A stretch of DNA of 64,000 nt from Asaia bogorensis (GCA_945897825.1 CAMDGX010000008.1:1-64000); one strand, 5' to 3'. Shown: positions 51,143 through 61,506, counted from the stretch's first letter. Program-made: numbers and translations. The notes: generated from the letters alone by a model not told the origin.

Positions 51143-51996
51143 CAGCCGTTCAGGATGAAGTCGCGCAGCAGGGCCATGGCGGCCTCGGGGTCGTCGTTGT
51201 GGACGCCGTGGCCGGCATTCGGGAAGACCTCCAGGCGGGCGAGGTGCTGGGGGAGGCATTCGGCCAGCAGGCGGCTGCGGGAGAGGGGGGTGATGGGATC
51301 GTCCTCGCCGACGACGACGAGGCTGGGGCACTGGATGGTGGCGAGGGCGGCGCGGTAGTCGAGGCGGACGGCTTCGCCGTCGGGGCCGCCGTAGTGGAAG
51401 GCGACCTGGTCGTTGTTGATGCTGCGCAGGGCGGCGTTGGGGTCGCGGGTGCCGCGGCGGTTGTAGAGCGGGTAGCAGACTTCGATGTAGGCCTTCTGGG
51501 AGTCCGGGTTGGGGGTTTTCCAGCGGGCTTCGGCGACGGCGCGGGCGTGGGGGCCGCCGAGGCGTTCGAAGACGGCGTAGTTCTCCTCGCGGTCGACTTT
51601 TGGCGAGGTGGAATAGAAAATCAGCTTGCCGGCGTGGCCGGGGTGGCGGGTCGCGTAGGCCTGCAGGACCATGCCGCCGAAGGAGTATCCGAGTACGATG
51701 GGCTTCTCGATGCCCAGCGTGTCGCAGAAGGTTCTGACGTCGTCGCCCCACTGGGCGAGGGTCCATTCGTCGGGCGTGCGGCGATCGCTGCGGCCGTTGC
51801 CGCGGTGGTCGAGGTAGATGACCTGGGCGATGTCGGCGAGGCCGTCGAAGGCGGGGCGGAACATGGAATGGTCGCCGCCGGGGCCGCCGTGCAGGAGGAT
51901 CAGCGTGGGGCGCTCGCGCATCGTGGGGCCGTCGGGGACGAGCTTCTCGCCGCGGACGTCGAAGAAGAGGCGGGCGCCGTTGATGAGGATTTGCAT
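51142..51996 (-). CDS. Alpha/beta hydrolase (proline iminopeptidase-like)
   Basis: A 284-residue hydrolase with the proline-iminopeptidase-type oxyanion loop HGGPGGD, nucleophile motif GYSFGG (Ser105), acidic residue in VVGEDDPITP and catalytic His in NAGHGVH. No signal peptide. The group includes peptidases, lactonases and esterases; specificity is unknown. It is coupled to the MaoC gene downstream. Upstream is repeat copy C and the malate synthase gene. Confidence 0.9.
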   Translation of the reverse strand: MQILINGARLFFDVRGEKLVPDGPTMRERPTLILLHGGPGGDHSMFRPAFDGLADIAQVIYLDHRGNGRSDRRTPDEWTLAQWGDDVRTFCDTLGIEKPIVLGYSFGGMVLQAYATRHPGHAGKLIFYSTSPKVDREENYAVFERLGGPHARAVAEARWKTPNPDSQKAYIEVCYPLYNRRGTRDPNAALRSINNDQVAFHYGGPDGEAVRLDYRAALATIQCPSLVVVGEDDPITPLSRSRLLAECLPQHLARLEVFPNAGHGVHNDDPEAAMALLRDFILNG

Positions 51997-52018
51997 CTGA
52001 GGAGTTCCAAGGAAGGGT

Positions 52019-52143
52019 CTTCTTTTTCTGTAGAAAAAGAAGCAAAAAGACTTTTATCCATTTGCGCCGGGCTGGGTGGTTGACGCATCGCCCGGCCTCT
52101 TATGGATGAAGTTTTTTTGCTTCTTTTTGTTCACAAAAAGAAG
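52019..52143. repeat. Three-hairpin intergenic element, copy C
   Basis: Third copy, between the alpha/beta hydrolase and malate synthase genes. Outer hairpin 1 (52019-52042) is CTTCTTTTTCT/AGAAAAAGAAG, which in copies A and B is the right-hand hairpin. The long stem has the AGACTTTTATCCATTTGCGCCGGGC arm and a partner near 52091-52118. Its GC-rich inner stem is much longer than in copies A and B. Outer hairpin 2 (52120-52143) is CTTCTTTTTGT/ACAAAAAGAAG. So copy C has CTTC-type hairpins at both ends, unlike A and B. Confidence 0.85.
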
Positions 52144-52147
52144 ACTC

Positions 52148-54313
52148 TTACCTTGCCTTCGCTTCGCGCCGGCGCGCGTGAAGCACGAACTCGGTGTAGC
52201 CGTTCGGCTGCGCGCGGCCCTGGAAGACGAGGTCGCAGGCGGCGGCGAAGGCAGGGCCGTCGAAGGCGGGGGCCATCGGGGTGTAGAGGGGGTCCGAGGC
52301 GTTCTGGCGGTCGACCACGGCGGCCATGCGCTTCATGGTTTCCATCACCTGGGCCTCGGTGCAGATGCCGTGGTGGAGCCAGTTGGCGACGTGCTGGCTG
52401 GAGATGCGGAGCGTGGCGCGGTCTTCCATCAGGCCGACGTCGTGGATGTCCGGCACCTTGGAGCAGCCGACGCCCTGGTCGATCCAGCGGACGACGTAGC
52501 CGAGGATGCCTTGGATGTTGTTGTCGAGCTCCTGCTGGATGGCGTCGGGCGCCCAGTTGGGGCGGTCGGCGAGGGGCAGGGTGAGGATATCGGACAGGGC
52601 GGCCGGGGTGCGGGTGGCGAGTTCGGTCTGGCGGGCGGCGACGTCGACCTGGTGGTAGTGGAGCGCGTGGAGGGTGGCGGCGGTCGGGGAGGGGACCCAG
52701 GCGGTGTTGGCGCCGGCCTTGGGGTGGCCGATCTTTTGCGTGAGCATGTCGGCCATCCGGTCGGGCATGGCCCACATGCCTTTGCCGATCTGGGCCTTGC
52801 CGCGCAGGCCGGTGGCCAGGCCGGTGTCGACGTTGTTGTTCTCGTAGGCGGCGATCCAGGGCGTGGCGCGCATGTCGTTCTTGCGGATCATCGGGCCGGC
52901 TTCCATCGAGGTGTGGATCTCGTCGCCGGTGCGGTCGAGGAAGCCGGTGTTGATGAAGGCGACGCGTTCGCGGGCGGCGTGGATGCAGGCGGCGAGGTTG
53001 ATGGTGGTGCGGCGTTCCTCGTCCATGATGCCCATTTTCAGGGTGTTGCGGGCGAGGCCGAGCATGTCCTCGACGGCGGAGAACAGGTCGGCGGCGAACT
53101 GGACCTCCTCCGGGCCGTGCATCTTGGGCTTGACGATGTAGACGGAGCCCCGACGAGAATTGCGGATCGGGCCCTGGGACTTGAGGTCGTGGACGGCGAT
53201 CATCGAGGTGACGGCCGCGTCGAGGATGGTTTCCGGGATCTCGTTGCCGGAGTCGTCGAGGACGGCGTCGGTGAACATGTGGTGGCCGACGTTGCGGACC
53301 AGCATGAGGGAGCGGCCGGGGATCTCGATGGCGGCGCCCCGTGTCGAGGTGTAGGGGCGGTCGGGGTTGAGGCGGCGCTGGATGGTGCGGCCGTCTTTCT
53401 CGAGGCTGGCGGCGAGGTCGGCTTTCATGAGGCCGAGCCAGTTGCGGTAAACGTCGGTTTTGTCGGCGGCGTCGACGGCGGCGACGGAGTCTTCACAGTC
53501 CATGATGGTGGTGATGGCGGATTCCATCAGCACGTCGGCGAGGCCGGCCTGGTCGTCGCGGCCGATCGCGTGCGTGCGGTCGAGGACGAGTTCGATGTGC
53601 AGGCCGTTGTGCTGGAGCAGGATGGCTTTCGGCAGGACGGCGTCGCCGTGGAAGCCGACGAACTGGGCGGGGTCGGCGAGGCCGGTCTGGCCGAGGCCGG
53701 GGGCGAGGGTCATCTTCAGGACGCCGCCGGAGACCGTGTAGGCGTGGACGTCGGCGTGGCTGTAGCCGGCGACGGGGACGGCTTCGTCGAGGAACTTGCG
53801 GGCGGCGGCGATGACCTTGGCGCCGCGGGCGGGGTTGTAGCCGCGGCCCTTGGTGGCGCCGTCGGTCTCGGGGATGGCGTCGGTGCCGTAGAGGGCGTCG
53901 TAGAGGCTGCCCCAGCGGGCGTTGCCGGCGTTCAGCGCGTAGCGGGCGTTGCTGACGGGCACGACCAATTGCGGGCCGGCGATGGTGGCAATCTCGGGGT
54001 CGACGTTCGCGGTCGAGACGGCGAAGGGGGGCGGGGGCGGCAGGAGGTAGCCGATCGCCTTGAGGAAGGCTTCGTAGTCCGCCTGGTCGTGCGGCTTGCC
54101 CTTGCGGGCGAGGTGCCAGGCGTCGATCTGGGCCTGGAGGCGGTCGCGGGCGTCGAGCAGCATGCGGTTGCGGGGGGCGAATTTCGCGACCAGGGCGGCG
54201 AGGCCGGACCAGAAGGCGGCGGCTTCGATGCCGGTGCCCGGGAGGGCTTCGGACTCGATGAACGTCTTCAGGACTGGCGCGACCTTGAGCGCGCCGACCG
54301 TGACATGGGTCAT
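52148..54313 (-). CDS. glcB: Malate synthase G
   Basis: A 721-residue malate synthase of the long G form, condensing glyoxylate and acetyl-CoA to malate. Diagnostic segments are [33 protein letters not shown] (active site) and [15 protein letters not shown] with the catalytic Asp at 612. Length matches GlcB (about 720). No isocitrate lyase is in the window, so it may work in glycolate/glyoxylate use or a glyoxylate shunt completed elsewhere. Repeat copy C lies directly after the stop, only four bases away, suggesting it acts as its terminator. Confidence 0.95.
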   Translation of the reverse strand: MTHVTVGALKVAPVLKTFIESEALPGTGIEAAAFWSGLAALVAKFAPRNRMLLDARDRLQAQIDAWHLARKGKPHDQADYEAFLKAIGYLLPPPPPFAVSTANVDPEIATIAGPQLVVPVSNARYALNAGNARWGSLYDALYGTDAIPETDGATKGRGYNPARGAKVIAAARKFLDEAVPVAGYSHADVHAYTVSGGVLKMTLAPGLGQTGLADPAQFVGFHGDAVLPKAILLQHNGLHIELVLDRTHAIGRDDQAGLADVLMESAITTIMDCEDSVAAVDAADKTDVYRNWLGLMKADLAASLEKDGRTIQRRLNPDRPYTSTRGAAIEIPGRSLMLVRNVGHHMFTDAVLDDSGNEIPETILDAAVTSMIAVHDLKSQGPIRNSRRGSVYIVKPKMHGPEEVQFAADLFSAVEDMLGLARNTLKMGIMDEERRTTINLAACIHAARERVAFINTGFLDRTGDEIHTSMEAGPMIRKNDMRATPWIAAYENNNVDTGLATGLRGKAQIGKGMWAMPDRMADMLTQKIGHPKAGANTAWVPSPTAATLHALHYHQVDVAARQTELATRTPAALSDILTLPLADRPNWAPDAIQQELDNNIQGILGYVVRWIDQGVGCSKVPDIHDVGLMEDRATLRISSQHVANWLHHGICTEAQVMETMKRMAAVVDRQNASDPLYTPMAPAFDGPAFAAACDLVFQGRAQPNGYTEFVLHARRREAKAR

Positions 54314-54439
54314 GCCCCATTCCCCCTTCTTTTGATCCGCTTGTTGTGGCGAAGGGGGGGGCGTTTGTCGAGTGGGCGGGGCGTGGTCGGGGCGGCGTGC
54401 GACAGGCGTGAGTCGACGCCCCCCGTCGCGGGGGTGTTT

Positions 54440-54820
54440 TCAGCGCGGGATTGGGATGCGGATGGGTGGCGCGCGGGCAGGGCGGGTGCGGCGGCGCGGG
54501 CGGGTGGGGCGTGCGGCCGGGCGCATGCCGCGGTTGCGGGATGTGAAGATCCAGTCCGGTACGTGGCCGGCCTCGAATGCGGCGGCGTGGGGGGCGCGGC
54601 CCATGGTGGGCATGATGAGGGCGTGCGGGGGGTATTCGGCGTCGGTGCGGTGTTCGGGGGGGAGGTCCCAGGCTGCGTCGGTGCGGGCAAGGAGGCGCAG
54701 GAGCAGGGTGAGGATCAGGGCCGCGATCCCGGCGCCGTGACGCGCGTCGACAACGTCGCCCTGGAGGGCGAGGTGTTTGATGGCGCGGGCGGTGGCGTGG
54801 GGTGCGGGTGAATGGAGCAT
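54440..54820 (-). CDS. Hypothetical protein (weakly supported)
   Basis: A 126-residue frame with the sequence KHLALQGDVVDARHGAGIAALILTLLLRLLAR (a hydrophobic, perhaps membrane-interacting helix) and a very basic Arg/Pro tail (ARPTRPRRRTRPARAPPIRIPIPR). The middle part, DLPPEHRTDAEYPPHALIMPTMGRAP, looks like a real protein rather than chance. I do not recognise a family with certainty. No ribosome site precedes the ATG, but a TATATT lies seven bases before it, so a leaderless transcript is conceivable. Opposite-strand frames overlap it. Confidence 0.4.
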   Translation of the reverse strand: MLHSPAPHATARAIKHLALQGDVVDARHGAGIAALILTLLLRLLARTDAAWDLPPEHRTDAEYPPHALIMPTMGRAPHAAAFEAGHVPDWIFTSRNRGMRPAARPTRPRRRTRPARAPPIRIPIPR

Positions 54821-54914
54821 GTGGGGAATATATGCCCACGTCGATGGCCGCGTGAAGGATTTTTTTCAGAAGTTTATGTGGCAGATGGGTATGCCGGGCG
54901 GCCTCTTCCCTTAG

Positions 54915-54999
54915 CCTCCCAAACTCCCCGCCTCCCTGTTCAGCTTGCGGGCGGTGGGGCCATCCTGAAGTGGAACAGGGAGGCGGGGAGGTTGGGAGG
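54915..54999. repeat. Long near-perfect inverted repeat
   Basis: Two 32-base arms (54915-54946 and 54968-54999) that match at 29 positions, separated by 21 bases. The core is CTCCCCGCCTCCCTGTTCA and its complement. It lies between the hypothetical gene and the low-GC Sel1-repeat gene, just outside the AT-rich patch. In RNA it would form a very stable hairpin. It could be a terminator, a MITE-like element end or a structured RNA; no poly-T follows. Confidence 0.75.
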
Positions 55000-55111
55000 A
55001 TGCGGGGAGGCGCGGGGGGTGCCGGGTGGGGCCTTCCTCCGGCTGCACCCGCGAAGGGCCGGGGGAGAGGCGCAAGTCTTGTGACCTACGACCTGCCATG
55101 TTCGATCGTGT

Positions 55112-55720
55112 TCATTCTGGGAGCGGACGTCGCGAAATTCGCCGCAACAATTTTTTCGCTCGAGGTGACGTCAAGGCAATCTCCGACAGCATTTGCCTAT
55201 GTCTTTCGTCGACTTTCCAGCCAAACTCCAGCGCGTCCTCGCAATGCGCCAGTAGAGCATCGACAGAACCGTTATCGATCGCCAAATTAATCCATCGTTT
55301 ATATTCATAAAGGCACCGGATCTCATCGTTTGCTCCAGAAAGCGCGTTACCGGCTAGAATGGTTTGGGCAGTTGTATTTCCCAGTTCGGCCGACCTACGA
55401 AGATAGAAATTAGCTTTTTTGTATGCCTCATCAAAATCATTTGATCCATACCAAGATCGATGTGCCAAAGAAAGCGCTAGAATTGCGTCAGAGTCTCCGT
55501 TGGCAGCAAGATCTTCTACTTTAGACATTAACTCATTTACTTCTTCTGTTAAATTTTGACTCCATGCTACATCTGCCGCCATAAAATACCCTGCAGAAAA
55601 TCCGATATCCCCAGCCGCTCGAAACGCTTGAATGGCCTCCTCATGTAAGTTCCGTCTAAATTTATCCTCTCCTTTACGAACAAATGATAACGCCCGCTCC
55701 CAGCATCTTGAATTTTTCAA
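55112..55720 (-). CDS. Sel1-like repeat (TPR-like) protein of foreign composition
   Basis: About 202 residues made of helical pairs resembling Sel1-like repeats: HEEAIQAFRAAGDIGFSAGYFMAADVAW and KKANFYLRRSAELGNTTAQTILAGNAL. No signal peptide is visible. The DNA is clearly more AT-rich than the flanks (A/T third positions common), unlike every other gene here. The start is uncertain: the frame opens at a TTG with no good ribosome site. It may be a fragment of a longer protein or a transferred gene. Sel1-like repeats mediate protein contacts; the role is unknown. Confidence 0.65.
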   Translation of the reverse strand: MKNSRCWERALSFVRKGEDKFRRNLHEEAIQAFRAAGDIGFSAGYFMAADVAWSQNLTEEVNELMSKVEDLAANGDSDAILALSLAHRSWYGSNDFDEAYKKANFYLRRSAELGNTTAQTILAGNALSGANDEIRCLYEYKRWINLAIDNGSVDALLAHCEDALEFGWKVDERHRQMLSEIALTSPRAKKLLRRISRRPLPE

Positions 55721-55874
55721 TATTATTTTCCACCCATTGAATGTATCGGCAAAATAGGTGGAAAATTTCTTCCGATGATGTTAAATATTATCGATAAGAT
55801 GTAGTTTATTATTGCCTGGTTTGCGCTCCTTCCGATCATCCCAGTGAACTTCCTTGCCTGCATGGAATGGGGGT

Positions 55875-55913
55875 CTGGGGCCTCAGGCCCCAGCGGGTCT
55901 GGGCAGCGCCCAG
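55875..55913. terminator. Two-hairpin terminator, repeat family 2, copy 2
   Basis: Two adjacent perfect GC hairpins just past the stop of the RraA-like gene: CTGGGGCC/GGCCCCAG around TCA (55875-55893), then CTGGGC/GCCCAG around AGC (55899-55913). The second hairpin is identical to that at 12762-12776, and both copies are followed by CTTGCT. It probably terminates the RraA-like gene and marks the edge of the AT-rich patch. Confidence 0.7.
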
Positions 55914-55919
55914 GCTTGC

Positions 55920-56624
55920 TTACCCCTTGGCCTTCTTCCAGGCCTCGTACTCGGCCAGCGTTGCCGCGTTGGGCGGGTAGGTGCCGGGGAGGGGGGCGCC
56001 GGCGTCGATTTTGGTGAGGAGGAAGGTTTCGAGGTCTTCCTGGGCGGCGGCGTCCTTGGCGACCTCGTCGGCGAGGTGGGCGGGGAGGACGACGACGCCG
56101 TCGGAGTCGCCGACGAGGATGTCGCCGGGGTAGACGGCGACGCCGCCGCAGGCGATCGGGGCGTCGATCTCGACGGCGTGGTGCTTGACGATGTTGAGCG
56201 GGGCGGAGGGGCCGGCGCAGAAGACGGGGAGCGGCATCTTGCTGATCGGGCCGGCGTCGCGGATGCCGCCGTCGGTCACCACACCGGCGGCGTTGCGGCG
56301 CATCAGGCGGGTCATGAGGATGTCGCCGCCGCTGGCGGCGGTGGCGTCGCCGCGGCAGTCCATGACGAGGACGTGGCCGGGCTTGCAGGTTTCGACGGCC
56401 TTGCGCTGCGGGTGTTCGGGGTTGGCCAGGCTGGCGGAGACGTCGATGTCCTCGCGGGAAGGGATGTTGCGGACGGTGGTGGCGGGGCCGACCATGTTGT
56501 GCTCGTAGGTGCCGAGCGCGCGCACGCCCTGCATGAAGACGTTGCGGAAGCCGCGCTTGAACATCTGGGTGGTGAGGGTGGCGGTGCTGACGCGGCGCAG
56601 GGTGGCGAGGGTGTCGGGGTTCAT
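55920..56624 (-). CDS. RraA family protein (aldolase/RNase E regulator-like)
   Basis: A 234-residue RraA/dimethylmenaquinone-methyltransferase-like fold. Signature parts are [36 protein letters not shown], and [28 protein letters not shown]. Many members without an RNase E link are 4-hydroxy-4-methyl-2-oxoglutarate/oxaloacetate aldolases, which is the more likely role here. A strong GAGGAGG ribosome site precedes the ATG. Divergent from the Acr3-type gene, with only about 75 bases between starts; a two-hairpin terminator follows. Confidence 0.88.
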   Translation of the reverse strand: MNPDTLATLRRVSTATLTTQMFKRGFRNVFMQGVRALGTYEHNMVGPATTVRNIPSREDIDVSASLANPEHPQRKAVETCKPGHVLVMDCRGDATAASGGDILMTRLMRRNAAGVVTDGGIRDAGPISKMPLPVFCAGPSAPLNIVKHHAVEIDAPIACGGVAVYPGDILVGDSDGVVVLPAHLADEVAKDAAAQEDLETFLLTKIDAGAPLPGTYPPNAATLAEYEAWKKAKG

Positions 56625-56699
56625 GGCAGGGTCCTCCTCTTTGCACGCAGCATGAAGCCGCGGTGGGCGGTTGCCCAGCCTTGCGACCCAGGAGATGCC

Positions 56700-57761
56700 A
56701 TGTCCGCTTTTGAACGCTACCTCTCGCTGTGGGTGGCGCTGTGCATCGTCGCGGGGATCGCGCTGGGGTGGGTGGCGCCGGGGGTGTTCCAGGTTCTGGC
56801 GGGGCTGGAATACGGCTCGGTCAACTTCGTGGTGGCCGCGCTGATCTGGTTCATGGTGTACCCGATGATGGTGGCGGTGGATTTCACCAGCCTGCGGCGG
56901 GTGGGGGAGCGGCCGAAGGGGCTGGTGATTACGCTGGTGGTGAACTGGCTGGTGAAGCCGTTCACGATGGCGGCGCTGGGGGTGCTGTTCTTCGAATACC
57001 TGTTCGCGGGGCTGATCGATCCGGCCAATGCGGGGCAGTACATCGCCGGGCTGATCCTGCTGGGGGCCGCGCCGTGCACGGCGATGGTGTTCGTGTGGTC
57101 GCAGCTGGTGCGGGGGGATGCGAGCTACACGCTGGTGCAGGTTTCGGTGAACGACGTGGTGATGGTGTTCGCCTTCGCGCCGATCGTCGCGCTGCTGCTG
57201 GGGGTGACGGATCTTTCGGTGCCGTGGGAGACGCTGCTGCTGTCGGTGGTGCTGTATGTGGTGATCCCGCTGGCGGCGGGGGCGGCGACGCGGATGCGGC
57301 TGGTGGCGGGGCTGGCGCCGGATGCTGCCAGGGGGGCGGCGGGGGAGGCGGCGGTGGCGGCGTTCACCGGGCGGATCAAGGCGCTGTCGATCCTGGGGCT
57401 GCTGGCGACCGTGGTGCTGCTGTTCGGGTTCCAGGGGCGGGTGATTCTGGCGCAACCGATGCTGATCGGGCTGATCGCGGTGCCGCTGCTGATCCAGTCG
57501 TACGGGATTTTCGCGCTGGGGTATTGGGCGGCCTGGGCGTGGCGGGTGCCGTTCAGCGTGGCCGCGCCGTGCGCGCTGATCGGGACGAGCAATTTCTTCG
57601 AGCTGGCGGTGGCGGTGGCGATCGGGCTGTTCGGGCTGAATTCCGGGGCGGCGCTGGTGACGGTGGTGGGGGTTCTGGTGGAGGTGCCGGTGATGCTGTC
57701 GCTGGTGGCGTTCTCGAACCGCACGCGGGGGTGGTTCGCGGGGCGCGACGGCACGGGGTGA
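56700..57761 (+). CDS. acr3: Acr3-family arsenite/metalloid efflux transporter
   Basis: A 353-residue BART-superfamily permease with about ten helices. It closely follows Acr3: [17 protein letters not shown], a VDF segment at the third helix, [11 protein letters not shown], the [10 protein letters not shown] motif with the essential Cys, and [16 protein letters not shown]. Acr3 expels arsenite using the proton gradient. No arsR or arsC accompanies it here, so regulation and exact substrate (arsenite, antimonite, or another anion) are open. It is divergent from the RraA-like gene and followed by an NTF2-like gene. Confidence 0.88.
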   Translation: MSAFERYLSLWVALCIVAGIALGWVAPGVFQVLAGLEYGSVNFVVAALIWFMVYPMMVAVDFTSLRRVGERPKGLVITLVVNWLVKPFTMAALGVLFFEYLFAGLIDPANAGQYIAGLILLGAAPCTAMVFVWSQLVRGDASYTLVQVSVNDVVMVFAFAPIVALLLGVTDLSVPWETLLLSVVLYVVIPLAAGAATRMRLVAGLAPDAARGAAGEAAVAAFTGRIKALSILGLLATVVLLFGFQGRVILAQPMLIGLIAVPLLIQSYGIFALGYWAAWAWRVPFSVAAPCALIGTSNFFELAVAVAIGLFGLNSGAALVTVVGVLVEVPVMLSLVAFSNRTRGWFAGRDGTG

Positions 57762-57811
57762 CGGCGGGCGGCCGGGAGGTTAGGGTTCGGGAAACCTAAC
57801 AGGAGGGCTCC

Positions 57812-58186
57812 ATGTCGGACGACATCAAGCAGATCGAGGCGGTGCTGCAGACCTATTTCGATGGGCTGTACGAGGGCGATGCGGGCAAGCTGGCGGCGGC
57901 GTTCCATGACAGCGCCGATCTGCGGAGCGTGGCGGCGGACGGGTCGTTGGCGGTGCTGCCGCGGGCGCAGTGGCTGGAGGGGGTGAAGAGCCGGCCTTCG
58001 GCGAAGGCGCAGGGGCTGGAGCGCAAGGACTGGGTGGTGTCGATCGACCGGTCGGGGCCGAACACGGCATTCGCCAAGGTGCAGTGCCAGATTCCGCCGC
58101 GCTATTTCACCGACTACCTGTCGCTGGCGAAGGTCGGCGGCGCATGGAAGGTGGTTGCCAAGACCTTCCACACCGACACGCGCTGA
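57812..58186 (+). CDS. NTF2-like (lumazine-binding family) small protein
   Basis: A 124-residue protein of the NTF2-like fold (Lumazine_bd_2/SnoaL-like). It starts IKQIEAVLQTYFDGLYEGDAGKLAAAFH, typical for helix 1 and the loop, and ends with DYLSLAKVGGAWKVVAKTFH. Such proteins bind small ligands or act as isomerases; the role is unknown. An AGGAGGG ribosome site precedes the ATG. It is 50 bases after the Acr3-type gene on the same strand, so could be co-transcribed. Confidence 0.88.
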   Translation: MSDDIKQIEAVLQTYFDGLYEGDAGKLAAAFHDSADLRSVAADGSLAVLPRAQWLEGVKSRPSAKAQGLERKDWVVSIDRSGPNTAFAKVQCQIPPRYFTDYLSLAKVGGAWKVVAKTFHTDTR

Positions 58187-58194
58187 GCGGGCGG

Positions 58195-58221
58195 CGCCCC
58201 CTTCCGCTGGGGGAGGGGGCG
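58195..58221 (+). terminator. GC-rich hairpin after the NTF2-like gene
   Basis: A CGCCCCC...GGGGGCG stem with a purine/pyrimidine-rich extension starts nine bases past the stop. No T run is visible, so intrinsic termination is uncertain. The 250 bases up to the next gene hold no other clear signal; an AT-richer patch around 58285-58345 could carry a promoter. Confidence 0.45.
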
Positions 58222-58471
58222 GGCGCGGGGCGGGCGGGGCGTTCGTTGCGCGGCATGGGGGTTGCAGCGCGGAAGCAATGATCCCTTCGCGCGACATACA
58301 ATGGCATGATTTCACAACGGTGTGAGCGGGAAGGCGGGTGGGGGTTTTCCCGACTTGCAATGACAGCGCCGATCCGCAAGTGAGGATGGCAGCGGGCGAA
58401 AAACCGGCCGCAGCAGGGGGAAACACCTTGGTCGATCAAGCAAAATGCGGCCTGGCCGTCGGGAGAGTGGG

Positions 58472-58717
58472 GTGATTCCGGGCTCGATCTTCGAGCAGAT
58501 CTCGAGCACCCCCACGAGCCAGCAGATGCGGGATGCGGCCAACGAGCTGGGCCTGCGGATCGCACATGGCGAGTTCGACGACCTTGACGACATGCAGCGG
58601 GGCGACCTGCAGGTGCTGGCGCAGATGCTGGAGCATTGGGCGCGGCGGGTGATGGACCTGGAGGCGGCGATGCTGCCGCTGGCTGCGGCGGACCAACAGC
58701 AGCGGGCGAAATCGTGA
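58472..58717 (+). CDS. Small hypothetical protein upstream of a STAS/Hpt/response-regulator group
   Basis: About 81 residues (or 90 if the ATG at 58445 is used). The GTG at 58472 has GGGAG a few bases upstream. The sequence is mostly helical and acidic: IFEQISSTPTSQQMRDAANELGLRIAHGEFDDLDDMQRGDLQVLAQMLEHWARRVMDLEA. No family is recognised. Its place ahead of STAS, Hpt and sigma-54 regulator genes suggests a signalling role. A chance frame cannot be excluded. Confidence 0.5.
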   Translation: MIPGSIFEQISSTPTSQQMRDAANELGLRIAHGEFDDLDDMQRGDLQVLAQMLEHWARRVMDLEAAMLPLAAADQQQRAKS

Positions 58718-58948
58718 GCGCAGGGACGCGGCATCCATTGCAATCTGCGACGCGCTGGTCCCATTTTAACGAATTTTTGCGAATTGCAATGCGATATGCG
58801 TCGATGGCCGGGGGCGATTTGACGCATTTGGCGCAATGTGGCCGGGATTGGCGGCCGGACCGCTGGCACGGGGCGTGCATCAGCTTTCGCCATTGACGGT
58901 GCGTGCGTCGGCAGAGGCCGGCGAGGGCGGCCCGGGCCGGAGCAGGCG

Positions 58949-59305
58949 ATGTTCGAGCGGATCCACAGCGAAGAAGGCCTGGTGCGGTTGCACCTGCGCG
59001 GCGGCCTGGACGGCGATGCCAGCCGCGCCATGCGCGACGGATTGGCCGCCCTTGCCGCGGTCGAGGCGCGCGAGGTGGTGATCGATTTTTCCAACGTGAC
59101 GTTCATCGATGGCTCCGGGCTTGGAGCGATTTCTTTTCTTTTCAAGCGCCTGACGGCGCGTGGACGGCGGTTGACGGTGTCTGGCGTATCGGGCCAGCCG
59201 CTCGCCATGCTGCGCCACCTGGGGCTTGCCGGGTTGTTGGGCATGGATGGCGGGGGGCGGCGTTCCTCCTTCCTGTCGTGGCCGGGCCTCGCCTGGGCGC
59301 GCTGA
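58949..59305 (+). CDS. STAS domain protein (anti-sigma factor antagonist-like)
   Basis: A 118-residue single STAS domain. It follows the SpoIIAA-like plan: LVRLHLRGGLDGDASRAMRDGLAAL, VVIDFSNVTFIDGSGLGAISFLF with the phosphorylatable Ser in the DGSG loop, and GQPLAMLRHLGLAGLLGM. Such proteins are switched by a serine kinase/phosphatase pair, none of which is in this window. The longer frame upstream adds a Gly/Arg-rich stretch and is rejected. It precedes the Hpt and sigma-54 regulator genes, suggesting a partner-switch branch of the same system. Confidence 0.85.
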   Translation: MFERIHSEEGLVRLHLRGGLDGDASRAMRDGLAALAAVEAREVVIDFSNVTFIDGSGLGAISFLFKRLTARGRRLTVSGVSGQPLAMLRHLGLAGLLGMDGGGRRSSFLSWPGLAWAR

Positions 59306-59476
59306 CGGGAATTCGACTTTTGAGTGCCCCGATCTCGGGGCCGCTTTTCAGACGCTGATTTTCAGCGGCCCGGGTGGCTTTGGCCATCCGGGCCATTTTT
59401 CTTGCGGTGCTTGCGTATGCGCCCCGAGTTGCGCGAGTTTGGCGCCGCCGGTTTACGGGAGCAACGGAAGGACTGG

Positions 59477-59808
59477 ATGAGCGATCTTGGTTTTGCGACC
59501 CAACTGGCCGAAGACCTGTCGCCGGATGACCTGCGCATGGTGCTGTCGGTGTTTCGCACCGATGTGGAGCGGCTGACGGCCGCGCTTTCGGGGGCGGCGC
59601 AGGCCGGGGATGCGGCGGGATTCCGGCGCGCGGCGCATGGCTTGGCGGGGGCCGCGGGCGCGGTGGGGGCCGCGGCGCTGGAACGGGCCTGCCGGGCGGC
59701 GATGGAGGGGGATGGCCCGATTCCCGGCGCGATGCTGGAGATCGGCGCGGTGGCCAGGGTGGCGCTGGGCGACCTTGCGCGGATCCTGGCCGGGCTCGAC
59801 GGCCAGCC

Positions 59809-59812
<4 letters not shown>
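59477..59812 (+). CDS. Hpt (histidine phosphotransfer) protein
   Basis: A 111-residue Hpt four-helix protein. The phosphoacceptor His54 lies in RRAAHGLAGAAGAVGAAALERACRAAE-like sequence, matching the Hpt pattern His-x-Leu-Lys/Ala-Gly with a following Gly-Ala. SPDDLRMVLSVFRTDVERL forms the preceding helix. The ATG has GGAAGGA upstream; its stop overlaps the response-regulator start (ATGA). It would pass phosphate from an unlinked hybrid kinase to the adjacent regulator, as LuxU does for LuxO. Confidence 0.88.
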
Positions 59813-61347
<1,535 letters not shown>

Positions 61348-61388
61348 GCGGCGGTGGGTGGCGTTGCAGGATTCTTGAAAGCTTTGCG

Positions 61389-61401
61389 TGACATGTTGTC
61401 A
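61389..61401. promoter_or_regulatory. Palindrome TGACA-TGT-TGTCA next to the sigma-54 promoter
   Basis: A 13-base element with perfect 5-bp arms, ending three bases before the TGG of the -24 box. The position is close for an enhancer-binding activator and equally suited to a second regulator that blocks polymerase. It may be the site of the NtrC-type protein or of another factor. Confidence 0.45.
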
Positions 61402-61404
61402 CTG

Positions 61405-61420
61405 TGGTACACGGATTGCA
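61405..61420 (+). promoter_or_regulatory. Sigma-54 promoter (-24/-12) of the sugar transferase gene
   Basis: TGGTACACGGATTGCA matches the sigma-54 consensus TGGCACG-N4-TTGCA with the invariant GG (61406-61407) and GC (61418-61419) separated by exactly 10 bases. Transcription should start near 61430, about 75 bases before the ATG of the sugar transferase gene. It follows directly after the sigma-54-dependent activator gene, which is strong circumstantial support. Confidence 0.75.
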
Positions 61421-61506
61421 TCTCAGTTCAAAATTGAAGACGCGCTGTCCGGTGGCGACGGGCAGATTCGCGAATGGCTGCTGGCCGATGTCATGAAGGC
61501 GGACCG

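Noticed and set aside
54372-54740. Plus-strand frame overlapping the weak hypothetical gene at 54440-54820
   Set aside because: Gly/Arg-rich with no ribosome site or recognisable pattern; the minus-strand frame is the better of two poor candidates.
55723-56646. Long minus-strand frame overlapping the RraA-like gene in another phase
   Set aside because: Arg/Pro/His-rich shadow of the true RraA frame, with an unrelated AT-rich tail.
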